DNA of 64,000 nt from Jacaranda mimosifolia (lineage: Eukaryota > Streptophyta > Magnoliopsida > Lamiales > Bignoniaceae): the NCBI GenBank assembly GCA_018894105.1, contig CM032125.1, positions 28,567,032 through 28,631,031 of the forward strand, in the 5' to 3' direction. Both the position numbers and the translations under genes were made by a program. The number at the start of each line of letters is the position of its first letter. Position 1 is the first letter of the stretch. The notes under the pieces are model-generated. The model ran no database searches and had not been told where the DNA came from. It worked only from the letters and a program-made list of their open reading frames with translations. Below are positions 38,347 through 49,487 of the stretch, one piece after another.

Positions 38347-39186
38347 TGATATGGGATGGCCCAATAGGCCCAATTCAGTAACACTCGACCAAACAAAAAA
38401 TATGACGTGGAACAGCCCAATTGGCCATCAAGCTCGGCCCATTGGTAACCGACCAGACCCAAATTCATTGGGCCTTTTCGCCAACACGAGTATCAACATC
38501 TTTCCCAGTCAGCCAAAGCATGGTCGATCAGATCGAAAATGTTTGTTTAGCACTCACCCAGAGATATATTTGAATCCAACAGAGCTCCGTCGTGTTGATC
38601 GGAACTTGCGCAAGTAACTCACGAGCAAGCATTCACTTCAACCCCAGGAGGTCAAACGGACGCGACCGCCTCTATTCTATATTGAATGCTCTGACATGCG
38701 GCATGCCTCCGTATTAATGACACGTTTCGCCACCAGTACCATCTTTTCAACCACACTAGGGTAATGCGTGCCTCCTCTGGACCACCTTGTCCTATGGAGT
38801 TGGAGGAAGCGCCACTTGAAATAGTACACAAGTGGATAACACTTAAGGGTCTTCATATAAGGACAGATGCCCTTTTTATATACACAAGGGCATCATGAAC
38901 ATATCAACCTTTTGAAAAAGGCTATAAATACCTCATTGCCTCCCTTCAGCAAGGTATGCACATTATTACTCAAAGCTTTCACTCTGCTGCTCTCTTTTCT
39001 TGTCGATAAAATAATGACTTGAGCATTATAGTGCTTTAGTCGATGGCATCTCGGCTAGCTTGACGTGTACTATTGGTTGTAGGACTCGACCTAGTTATAT
39101 TATCACACCTCTTTCTTGACCTCCCATTCAGTCGATTGGATTGGACTTTAGCCCATCAGACCACTAAATAATTCATACCATCATCA
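38347..39186 (+). repeat. Left LTR of a Ty3-gypsy element
   Basis: This is about 840 bp and is repeated at 43978-44830. It starts TGATATGGGATGG and ends ACCATCATCA. A TATAAATA box at 38923-38930 is shared with the other LTR. The copies differ at many positions, mostly transitions, so the insertion is old. The flanks (TGTAT and CACCC) do not match as a target-site duplication. Confidence 0.85.
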
Positions 39187-39201
39187 TTTTAGTGCCGTTT
39201 T

Positions 39202-39874
39202 AGTTTGCCTAAAGTATTGATATTAGATAATGAGATGCAGTTCCAAAGTAGGAACACGAGGAACTGGTGCGAACCCCTGGGGATTTGACAATACTTCACC
39301 TCAGTCGGAAACCCTCAAGCCAAAGGGCAAATAGAAGTCACAAACATGATTATCTTAGACTACCCCAAAGCTCGACTAGAAGGATTCAGAACAAGTTGGG
39401 TAGACGACCTTCTTGGGGGTGTTATGGGTGTATAGAACCACCCCACGAACTGCCACAGGTCACAATCCCTACAATCTAGTCTACGGGTCAGAAACAGTCG
39501 TTCCAATAGAATTGGTACAACACACAACTCGAGTAATCCACTACAACCCTATCAGGAATGACTTTGAAAGAGAATTCGACCTATAAACAATCAACAAGCT
39601 GCGTCAGCAGGCATACACAACAATGCAAAGATACAGGTCAAAGAAGGCCCAGCATTACAACAAGGGAGTTCGACCAAGAAACTTCAAAGTGGGGGACTTC
39701 GTCCTCAAAAAAGTCAAAGTCTAGAAGAATATAGGTAAACTCGATCCAAAATGGGAGAGCCCATACTCGATGGCTAAAGTAGTGAAACACAACTCCCACT
39801 ATCTAGAGGATATGAATTGTAATGAGCTCCCTCGAACATGGAACGCGGTGAACTTGAAAAAATTTTATGTGTAA
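39202..39874 (+). pseudogene. Integrase C-terminal fragment of the gypsy pol gene
   Basis: The first residues include LPKVLILDNEMQFQ, the part of the integrase core around the second catalytic Asp. Further on come a NPQAKGQIE-like stretch and [30 protein letters not shown] in the chromodomain-proximal region and a C-terminal NLKKFYV complete it. Several in-frame stops interrupt it, so it is a relic. The catalytic core is missing its N-terminal half. Confidence 0.85.
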
Positions 39875-39966
39875 AGAAACTAAGGTCTCCATTCAACTGT
39901 ACTGAAATATGATTCCAGACCAACAAAAACTACTTATTTTTTTACAACTATTCACTCGCACCAGCA

Positions 39967-40165
39967 ACTAGGGCTTCTAGCCCAAATTGATAAATGAGTT
40001 GATCGTTTAAAGTCAACCCCAAATCAACTTCACACTGCAAACTAAGGCTTCTAGCCCAAATTGGTAAACGAGTTGATTGTTTAACGTCGACCCCATATTG
40101 GCTTCACACTGCAAATTAGGGTTTCTAGCCCACATTAATAAATGAGTTGATCGTTTCAAGTCAAC
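39967..40165 (+). repeat. Tandem repeat, about 73-bp unit, near three copies
   Basis: Units begin at about 39967, 40039 and 40113. Each contains GGCTTCTAGCCCAAATT (or a close variant), GAGTTGATCGTTTAA and TTCACACTGCAA. The array lies between pol and the antisense ORF of the gypsy element. Weaker related pieces continue to about 40500. Confidence 0.75.
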
Positions 40166-40534
40166 CTTTTGGTTGACCATGGCTCCCAGCTAAATATGGC
40201 TTCAAGATCAATTATTGAGTGAACGAGCTGATCGATTAAAGTTGAACACAACTTTAAATTGACCCTATAGTCGATCATAGCAATTAAGTCAATCCACCAA
40301 CACACGTATTACAACGCGAGTGTTAGTGCAGAAACTTGAAGTCAATGTGATAAAGTTAGTCCACGATCGACCACGGCACCAAGCCAATTTGTTTAATTGC
40401 GAAACAGATATCTTAGGTTGGCCAAACAGTCGACAAAAAAGACTATTTCAAAACTTATTTTAAATAAGTCAAGTCAATCTGAGTATCATTAGACTTGTTC
40501 AATTGTTCCTTTATAAGTTGATCTCATAATCGAC

Positions 40535-40800
40535 CTCTGACTTTATATATATATATATATATAAGGTAGAATATATTGAAACAAAAGGAAATTACATCAA
40601 AGTTGTAATTACAACCCAAAAGAAAATAGGGGAAAGAAAAGTCCCCTATTACTACAAAAAACCTATTGAGGCCTATACAAAATGAGACCAAAAGACTATC
40701 AAAAAAGAGGCAGCCACTAGCTTGCGAATGTAGCAGAATCAAGAAGACCAAATTAGCACAAAAAACAGAAGGGAAAACTATGAAAGTTGTAATCGACCAC
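40535..40800 (-). mobile_element. Possible LINE 3'-end fragment nested in the gypsy element
   Basis: Read on the minus strand, the sequence ends with GTTTCAATATATTCTACC followed by a (TA)n tail. It is preceded by GGGTTGTAATTACAACTTTG. This resembles the 3' ends of plant L1-type LINEs. There is no reverse transcriptase sequence and I could not find a target-site duplication, so the call is tentative. Confidence 0.35.
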
Positions 40801-41089
40801 TAACTTGGTTCTAAACCAATTAAATATTAGCCATTTCCTTTCCTAAGAGGTTGCGTTGTTCGACCGGTTGCTTGAAAGCAAAATGTTCATTTCATCACAC
40901 ATTGACACAATCAATTAACAAAAATGAAAAGCAATAAGAGAGAAGAAAATGAATCGACAATACAATAATGAGCAAAAAGTTCATTTAGTAAATTGAAATA
41001 TTCGATTACATGGTTACAAAAATCATTCAATTACATCAAAACGCCTTGCAAGGCGAACATACTCAAATTAAATAAAATGAACAAAGACA

Positions 41090-43552
41090 GTTGCAAGCCT
41101 CAGCTCGACCCAGCTCCTTTCCCTCTTGCTCCTTGGGTTGCCGCCTTGTTGATAACACAGTCGAGCTCATCAGACGAAGGCACGTGAATAATAGCAGTGG
41201 GACCTTCGACCTCTTGCTCGGGTGCTAGCATTGGCAATGGTTGTATTATAGTGGTAGGCCGAGAAGGGCCTATCTCCTTATTCAGAAATGCACGTTCAAT
41301 AGGCAGGAAGTGTGCTGTGATATCAACCTTGCCATCCCTAACATGAACTCATTCGCAAAGTTGAACTCATTCGTCATCGCAACCACTCTTGGGTTGGCAG
41401 TAGCCCCAGCTCCTGTAGCAGGTACATTTTGATCGACAGGCGATGAGTCGAGGTAATCCTCGAGTTGCTCAGTTTGAAGAGGATTCAGACACTCCTTGTA
41501 TTTGGGGTAGAACTGGTACCCCAAATATTCCAACTACTGTACAACCTTGTCGAAGGCCTTTTTCGCATTGTCGATCGCAAAAATGATAATGGCGTCTTAA
41601 AATGCCGAACACAGCATGAATTGTTGCACAACCTCTTTTCGAATGCCCAGGAGCATCCTAAAAAAATCATCCTGAGCGTACATGGTCGTGCTATTATGCC
41701 CATGTGCTCGACCGACGTTGTATGAGGCCTCTGCTTCCAACCTGACCTTTTGCAATAGCTTGTCTATCCTACTTTTCTCCAATACAGCCGCCATGAGTTG
41801 CACATCTCTCTCTTCGAGCTGCTTTGTTAACTGCCCGATCCTCGACTGTGCGGAGTCGAGCTGGGTCTTAGTTACCTCCACCTCACTTTGCTCCCTCTGG
41901 AGCTCTTCTCGATCATTGAAGGCCAACTCTAACATCTGGTAAAAGTGGTAACCCAACTGGTTCATCTGCGATGACGACAAGTTTAGTCAAGATATTTAAA
42001 GTCGAATTTGAGAACGAGTTAAACTCGATGAGACATTTACCATATTGGAGTGAAAACCGAGAGCTTTCAAAGCCTCCAGCTAGCTCATCTTGAGCATCTT
42101 CTTCTGGTCGGACATAAAAGTCCAGCCATCGTCACCTTTATGAGTGCTGCTCCAGTTGACCCCGCTGTCATCTTGATAAAGAATTTTGGGCCTCAATATT
42201 AGTCCCGAACCTTAATGAAGGGAAATTGTGCAGAGGGAACAAATCTTCATTCGGTTGGGGCCCAAAGAGGTCAGACTCAGTCGGGCGGGGGGAGGCACCA
42301 ATTCTCCTTTTTCCTTTGTCAGGAATGGTCCTCTTCTGGGCAAGCCCAGGTTGCTCAGTAGCTGGTCGTTTTTGTCTAGAAGAAGGGCTACTTATCCCGA
42401 CAGTAGATGGTTAGGTTGGTTGAGGAGTAGGAGCAGACAACCATACTTGTGCCGGTGGGGCGGCCTGAATAGCACCCTCTCGACGCGCGCCTGCCTGATG
42501 ATGCTTTTATACTATTTGTTTATGTTGATTGTGCTCGTGTGTAATTCATAATTTCAGCTCAATCTGGAAAGATAATGACGTAAACAAGTCAGAATCGACT
42601 AGAAAGTTGAACAATCAAAATTTTAAGTAAAGCAGGTCGACTATGGTATCTATAGAGTCAAGAGTCAGCAGGCAGACCCAGTTGGGCAGGCGAACTAGCA
42701 ATAGGTTTCTCTCCTTAATATACCTCAACACTTCCATTTGCCTAAATTGAACTAGGTCATGAATAAAAGTATTAGGCCAATAGGGTTCTCATGTACTGGC
42801 ATTTCGACATGACTTCTCAACCACCCCCTAGGTATGTTAAACCTGACCCTACAGGGAGCTCGAAAAAAAAATAGCATTTCTTCCACTCTGGACCATGCGA
42901 AGATGAGGGAGTCAGCAAAAACTTTCAACGATGGTGGCCGTGAGATAATAAAAGCCCAACTCCTCAATACTGCTCGACTTTCAAGACATCGAGAGGTGGA
43001 AGAGGTTGGAAAAATTGACGAAAGTTGGAGGCTGGTCGAGTATATACATTAGAACAAGAAAACTATATAGAGTAAAAAAGCAGTTAGGAAGAAGCTGGGT
43101 AATGTAAACTTGAAGACCATTTAAGAGGTCGACTATAGACTGTGCTAAGAGAAACTAAAGGCCATACTTAAGGGCATCTTCGAACACAGTGATGCTACCA
43201 ACTGGAGGCTGATGCATCTTATCATCAAGACTAGGGACAATTAGCTCGAACCCATGAGGAATATGGTATGACTGCCTAAGCAACATGAGATCCTATCTGT
43301 TATTTTAGATATGATCTCACTATAGTGGTTGGGTGTAAACAACTAACCACGGGAGATGGGAGGTTGACTTGGGCTAACCCCACCCCCCAACATCGACCTA
43401 AGTATCACTAGAACTACTAGAAGTTGAGCTATCATCAAACGAATCACTATACTCGCTAGTCGAGCCCTCTGCCCCCTGGTCGAACCCACATTCAACCATT
43501 TCTCCTCATTGACACTGCCCCTATTGCTATCCTCACCAAACACTCTCAACAT
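41090..43552 (-). pseudogene. Antisense ORF of the gypsy element (plant transposon protein, Transposase_28-like)
   Basis: This reads opposite to pol. From 5' to 3' on the minus strand it has four parts. The first is an N-terminal segment at 43552-43343. The second is a degenerate region at about 43280-43050 with SYHIPHGFELIVPSLDD and VFEDALKYGL, which resembles the putative-gypsy-type-transposon domain. The third is a segment at 42967-42752 containing VEMPVHENPIGL. The fourth is a charged, heptad-like coiled coil at 41980-41597 (VTKTQLDSAQSRIGQLTKQL). Stops and frameshifts separate them. The function of such ORFs is not known. Confidence 0.65.
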
Positions 43553-43977
43553 ATTAGATATGTAGAAAAAGATCGAAGTAATGAAATATTAAACTTGCTC
43601 AAGATGGCAGAAGACTTATAGTTAGCAAAATCAAAACAAAACTTGGTTGGCGGAAGAGTAGTAAAATCTCAAAGTTCAACCTCTTAGGATGTTGTAAAAG
43701 TGTAAATGAAAGTTTTCACTGCGCCTATTTATAGGCCTTATCCAGCGGACAAGCCAATCAGTTAATTTGATCAGCTATCGGGCAATTATTGTACATCCCG
43801 CACTGTCTAACACAACAGTTACATTAAATGCATTGAAACCCTAGTCAACTTTTGAAATATAAACATTACCAATCAGTTCAACTCTTCATCGATCACATCC
43901 AATTCTTCTCACATCACCTACTCCCCATCCCTTTTCGTCGATACTCTCGATTAGGACTTAGGAATGGGGGGGACTCA

Positions 43978-44830
43978 TAATGCGGGATAGCCCAATAGGC
44001 CCAACCCAGTAATACTTGACCAGACCAAAGATATGAAGTGGAACAGCCCAATTGGCCATCAAGCTCGGCCTATTGGTGGTTGATCAGATTATCGATTGGA
44101 CACAGCCTCATTGGGCTTTTTTGCCAGCACGAGTATCAACATCTTGCCTAGTCGACTAGAGCATGGTCGATTAGGTCGAAAATGTTTGTTTAGCACTCAA
44201 CTAGAGAGATATTTGAATCCAACATAGCTCCATCGTGTAGACCGAAGTCTGCGCAAGTGACTCACAAGCAAGCATTCACTTCGATCCCAGGAGGTCGAAC
44301 AGACGCGACTGTTTCTCTGCCACATTGAATGCTTTGACAGGTAGCATACATCCGCATTAATGATGCCTGCCACCACTAGTACCATCTTTTCAGCCACATT
44401 AGGGTAATGCGTGCTTTCTCTATACCGCCTTGTCCTATAGAGTTGGAGAAGGTACCACCTAGAACAGTACACAAAGTGGAAAAGACTTAAGGGTCCTCAA
44501 ATAAGGACAAATGCCCTTTTTATATACACAAGGGCATCATGGACATATCAACCTCTTTAAGAAGGCTATAAATACCCCATTACCACCTTTCAGCAAGGTA
44601 TGCACATTATTACCCAAAACTTCCACTCTGCTGTTCTCCTTTATCGTCGATAAAATACTGACTTGAGTGTCGGAGTGCTTTAGCCGATGACACATTGACT
44701 AGCCTGACATGTGCTATTGGTTGTAGGACCTGACCTAGTTATATTATCATACCTCTTTCTCGACCTCCCATTTGATTGATTAGATTGGACCTTAGCGCAT
44801 CATACCACTAAATAATTCATACCATCATCA
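43978..44830 (+). repeat. Right LTR of the Ty3-gypsy element
   Basis: About 853 bp, homologous to 38347-39186 from TAATGCGGGATAGCCC to ACCATCATCA. It has the same TATAAATA box at 44567-44574. A polypurine tract precedes it directly, confirming plus orientation. Confidence 0.85.
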
Positions 44831-45780
44831 CACCCAAATATATTTTTCCCAAAATAAAAAAATAAAACACTGAAAATGTATGAAGACGTAGTCAAAGTTT
44901 TTCTTTTTTATGCTTTGTTTTTCTCCTCATGTGTGCTACATGTATGAATAAATATTTCACTTTTCCTCAAATTTCATATGAAAAAATTTGAGTCCACATT
45001 TATTTTATGCTTTTCATTAACTTTTGTTCAATTAAATGACAAATTTGTCCATCTCCAAATTTTTCTAGGTGAAATTAGTATAATTCATGAATTGCATCTT
45101 TGGAAGTTAATTTCTTCTTTGCAATAAACTAACCATAGCTATTAATACTAATCCTAATATAAGAAATGAAACAACAGTCGTTGAAAAGGAAAGAAATAAA
45201 GGAAAAAGAAAACAAAAGGAAAAGGGAAGAAATGAGCGCTTCAATGGTGGTGATGAAAATAAGTTGAATTGAGTCAAGCTTTGGCAATTATTTTAATTTG
45301 AACTTGGATTCGAATTAAATGAGTCGAGCTCAGAAAATTGAGGTTTGTGTTCGGTTCAATTCATTCAACTTGACCTTGTAAAATAGAACTATTTGTCCCT
45401 AACTTAACTTGAAATTCATATTAATTTGACTCGAACTCAAGTTTAACTCAATATTTTTCAAATCAATTCGTTAAATTCACAAATTGGTTTGATGTGTTTG
45501 TATCCTTATTCAATGGAGGCCACTGGGTTATGACGTGGCAAAATTCTAGCGTTGCAGTACCACCCTTCGAATCGAACAAAAATTGCTCGAATTATTAAAA
45601 CAATTAACATAATTTTCGCAAGACTGAAAAGACAAGTGATCTACTAAAAGTCCAAAATTGATCTTTTTGGGTTTTACCAGTAGGGTTTAATTCTATTCAT
45701 CAAAAGCCCAATTCACTTCACAATATTATTAAGGAAAACACATTTCTTTTATCCTACGATCTTCGTGCAATTCAATTCAA
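44831..45780. other. Intergenic DNA upstream of the CBP3 gene
   Basis: AT-rich. A stretch at 45250-45480 has repeated GAGTCGAGCTC / GACTCGAACTC-like motifs in both orientations, perhaps a small inverted-repeat element. The last 100 bases are probably the promoter and first leader exon of the next gene. Confidence 0.4.
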
Positions 45781-45925
45781 GGTATCAATTGCCACCGCGC
45801 GCAAAGATGTACACAATATTTTCATGGTGTTAATATCACTTTTTAGTTCAAAGCTCACAGATTTTTGGGTTGTTTTTTCAAATTCCTATTCTGTTGGGCT
45901 TTCTTTCCCTTTTTTTACCCCAGCA
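45781..45925 (+). promoter_or_regulatory. Probable intron in the 5' UTR of the CBP3 gene
   Basis: A donor (AATTCAAG then GTATCA) and an acceptor preceded by a T-rich tract (TTTTTTTACCCCAGCAG) bracket about 145 bp just upstream of the ATG at 45942. Splicing would remove short upstream frames. This is inferred from sequence only. Confidence 0.4.
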
Positions 45926-45941
45926 GGAATTCATGTGAAAA

Positions 45942-48900
45942 ATGTCGCCAAGGTGGAGCAGAGTTTTCAGCCATATAAACTGGGCTACCAAATTGCAGAG
46001 GAGTACTGAATTTGTCCGGAGAGATTTATCTGTTTTTCCGTTTCGGAATTATGCTAAGGTTGCGGCTGCTGCAGAGCCAAATGTCAAATGTGACAGTAAT
46101 AAACCAGAGGTATGTGAACTCTAAAATGATTAATTGTTATTCCAATGATATCCAGCTCGTCTGAAGTTTGTTTCTTTTTTCGACTTTGGAGCAATCACTT
46201 GTTTGGGCATATTAAAATTACTCCCATTTTGTGCATGCGTGTGAATAATTTTTTGGGATTCTTCTTTTTATTTTCATTTTCTGAGAGGGGGCGATTTACC
46301 AATTTTTGGTTTAGAAATGACCCAGAAATGAATCTTGTGGTTCAATCAGATTAGGGCAATGGGATAACTGTTAAATTTACCAGTCCGATATATCCTTGTT
46401 TTTTAGTCTAATGACAATTGTAACACAGACCATTTATTATCACATTTCTGCTTGTGGGATAATAGACTGTTGTAGGATAGTGTTGAATGAAAGTAATAAG
46501 CATATGAAAAATTTGATTTACATGTTGACTCATGTTGACTTGTTGTAAAACTTCTTGCTGTTCGATTTTTCCTTGTCTGGTTCATAATGAAACGTATTCT
46601 GTAGGTGAATCTTAACAAGATGTTTTGGTCCAAGCCATGTTCATTGGCATTGGCTACTGATTCGCCAAATAGAATTGAAGATCCAGACTATGAGGGCATT
46701 AAACGATTTATCCTGAAGTTGATGCTATTCTACAGCAAACAAAGCCAGTTTATTCGTTGGTCCAATGTTATTTACCGCCGTGTAATATATCAAGTTGATA
46801 GACCTGCAATATATGATGGTCTGTTTTGTTTCCCTTTGTGGCCTTTTAATGATTTGTTGTAAAATGGGATTCATTTCCATCTAATTCTGTTCCCTGTATC
46901 TGTTTTTAGCATTGTTAAATTCCATTGATAAATTGAACTAATCATAGAGAATGGTTGGAATTGATATTTGCTATCAAAAGTTTCTGATCAGTTTGGCATC
47001 TTGGGTTTGTGATCTGACTAAAATATCACTGGCATATATGAACCAACAAGCAAAATTCTGATGTTCTCTGCATATGCTCTGCTGTCTCAGTGTTAAATTG
47101 TAATGTTAAATCGAGTGTTGCCTCATTTGACATGCAGTGTTTAGCTTGGAGAAAACATTTAAAACAACATTTTCCTTGCTTGTACTCCATATGTGGCTTT
47201 GTCTACGTCGTTTGAAGGAAGAGGGAAATGAAGGTGTTGAGTTGGGGCAGTACTTATATGAGATATATAATCATGATCTGGAATTGAGAGTGTCTAAAGC
47301 TGGGGTGAGTTATCCAAACCCTTTTCACTTGTAAAGCTTCTCCATTATTGATTCTTTCCCTATTTTATCTTGCAAGTCTGAAGGAGTCGACATATGATCA
47401 CTGAGATAAGCAATCAATCTTTTAAAGATTTTTGCTGGTTCATAGAAGGCACACAGTTGGCTAATGAGATTAAAATAAGAGTTTAAGTAACGAAGATAAA
47501 ACTAATGCCTTTACATATATTTGGAACATTATCTATTTTCACTTTACTTATGTGGTACTGTTGTTTATAAACAGTTCTACTCTTCTCCTTCTCTCTTTAA
47601 AACTGCAGGTAAATTTACTGCTGACTAAATGGATGAAAGAGTTGGAGAAGATATTTTATGGAAATATTGTTGCATATGATGCTGCCATTGGGAAACAGGA
47701 GGACTTACAAAATGTCATTTGGAGGTATGGCATTTTTAGAAAGTGTACTAAGTGTTGGTTTTGGCATGCTTTCTTGCCTGCCCATATGTAAAGCTTCTCA
47801 ATGGAGCTTTTTGAACTGCAGGAGAAATAATCAGTAGCACGGTAGCTTGCGAAGTTAAGCCATCAATTTGATACTACATTATTAATTATGATGCAATAAA
47901 TAAAGTTACTCTGGGGTACTACTGATGAAAATATATTATCACTTGTTATTAGTAATTTTGCAACTTATTTTGGCAACAATGATGGAGGGCCAAGCTTAAG
48001 TTTAAGCATGTCATAGTTAAATATTATCTATGATGTTAGTCATCTTGATGTTTCTAATGCTTTTGTTGTTTGTTTGCACTTTAGGAATGTGTTCTCAGAT
48101 GATGGTACGTCAAAACCAAATGAAGGTGCCTTACTTCCAGTCCAGGCAAGTTCACATATCTCCTTATGCTGCATAGATCAGCTTAATAAATTATTTGCCT
48201 ATATATTTCTTTTGTCAAATGTACGGGAGCAGTACTATGATGTTCCTGTAACTATCTTCTACTCAAATTTTACCTCTTTGAATGTCAATTAGTAGTTGAC
48301 CAGAAAAATAAAGTTGGATTACAGAACTTACCTAAAGAATGCATTTTGAAATAAGGATGCTCCTTTAGATTTAGAGGGTGGTTGGTTGAGTTTATAATTC
48401 TCCAAATATCTTATAAGAAATTTGAGATGTTATAAGATGTCAAAAAATGCTTGGTAAAATCTTTCAGTAACTTATAAACTCTTTTAAAAAAGGCAAGGAG
48501 TTTTTCATTTATTATCCAACTTTTAATAAACTCCTCTAATTTTAACCCTTTAATACAAATTTGTGATTACTAACACCTTGTAGCTCCAAAATCTTATTTT
48601 CTTCAAACAATTTAAGAGCTTATTTTTAAAATAAGATCTAACACATTATAAGTTCCAAAAATATCTTATAAAATGTTGTTTTTTTTTTTCAAAGCCAGCC
48701 AAACATCTTCTTACTTGGTAATGTGAAATGAATTATTTTTCTGTAATCTGGGCATCTAATGATCTCTCTTTTCCATCTATAACTTGCAGTATGAAAGTTG
48801 TTTTTTCTTTAAATAATTGGACGACCACAGTATTGTTTTTCTTGTATTTGACCTGTACTGTTATTGAATCTCATTACATCGACCTATACTGCAACCCTGC

Positions 48901-49487
48901 TCATATTTTTACTTTGTTATTTCTAGGCAATGACAAGGTACATTCGTCGGGAAGCGACTTGTCTGTCTTTAACAGGTGAGGATAAAGTTCTTACACAATA
49001 CACATGCATATATTGTTAGAAGCACAAGAGTCTTGCTAGGATCTTGCCTGCAAAAAAGTAGTAGACTTCGAGACTGAATGGCTGCAAAGACCTCACTGCA
49101 GCAAAAAGTTATTAATACGAGTTGTTCCCAGATGACATCCACTGAACTTAACTGAAAACAGAGAGATATCAACAATAGCATTCAGGATAAGCAAAATATG
49201 GAGATGTGTATATTTAAAAGCAACTTGTGATTTGAATAACACTATATTCTTTTTCACTTTAAGAAGCCTAAATATTCTTGGCTTTTATATTTTAGCATCG
49301 GCTGCTTGAAGCTTTTTCTATTACATTTCCAAAATCATTATAGCTTTTCAAAACCGAAATCTATTCCAATAGAAACTTCCAAGTGACAATTTGTGTGTAA
49401 TTCTGAGCAGATAAAGAAGCCATATTATCAGGGAACTTCCTGTTCACATCTTTGGAGGACACAGGCGCTGATACGGTGAGAAAGTAG
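45942..49487 (+). CDS. CBP3: CBP3/UQCC1-type ubiquinol-cytochrome c chaperone, mitochondrial, 7 exons
   Basis: This is an assembly factor for respiratory complex III. In yeast, Cbp3 with Cbp6 binds newly made cytochrome b at the mitochondrial ribosome. Exons: 45942-46109, 46605-46818, 47138-47304, 47609-47724, 48085-48145, 48927-48975, 49411-49487. The sum is 852 bp, or 283 aa. The N-terminus (MSPRWSRVFSHINWATKLQR) is Arg-rich and free of acidic residues, like a mitochondrial presequence. The chaperone domain follows from about residue 100: RVIYQVDRPAIYD, SLLVLHMWLCLRRL, VNLLLTKWMKELEKIFYG, and near the end MTRYIRREATCLSLTD and SGNFLFTSLED. Intron 5 has a GC donor (CAG then GCAAGT), because only that junction joins VQ to AMTRYIRRE in frame. 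Intron 5 also holds a MITE. Confidence 0.93.
48374..48710. mobile_element. MITE in CBP3 intron 5, TTA target duplication
   Basis: The left end GAGGGTGGTTGGTTGAG and the reverse-complemented right end GAAGATGTTTGGCTGG are related. TTA flanks both ends (48371-48373 and 48711-48713), the target preference of PIF/Harbinger elements. Subterminal CTTATAAGAAA / TTATAAGTTCC motifs occur on both sides. No coding capacity. Confidence 0.6.

Larger units (their letters stand above)
38347..44830 (+). mobile_element. Ty3-gypsy retrotransposon, Tat-type, internally deleted
   Basis: The order is: left LTR, the C-terminal part of integrase, a tandem-repeat stretch, an antisense ORF, a polypurine tract (about 43970-43974, GGAATGGGGGGGAC), and the right LTR. 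An antisense ORF between pol and the 3' LTR is a known trait of the Tat lineage, and the Tat assignment rests on it. Gag, protease, reverse transcriptase and RNase H are absent, as is any primer-binding site I can recognise. The integrase frame starts within about 20 bases of the LTR end, so one large deletion probably removed everything from the PBS to mid-integrase. The element cannot move by itself. Confidence 0.8.

Noticed and set aside
38342..44835. Target-site duplication for the gypsy element
   Set aside because: TGTAT on the left and CACCC on the right do not match, and shifting the LTR ends by a few bases did not help.
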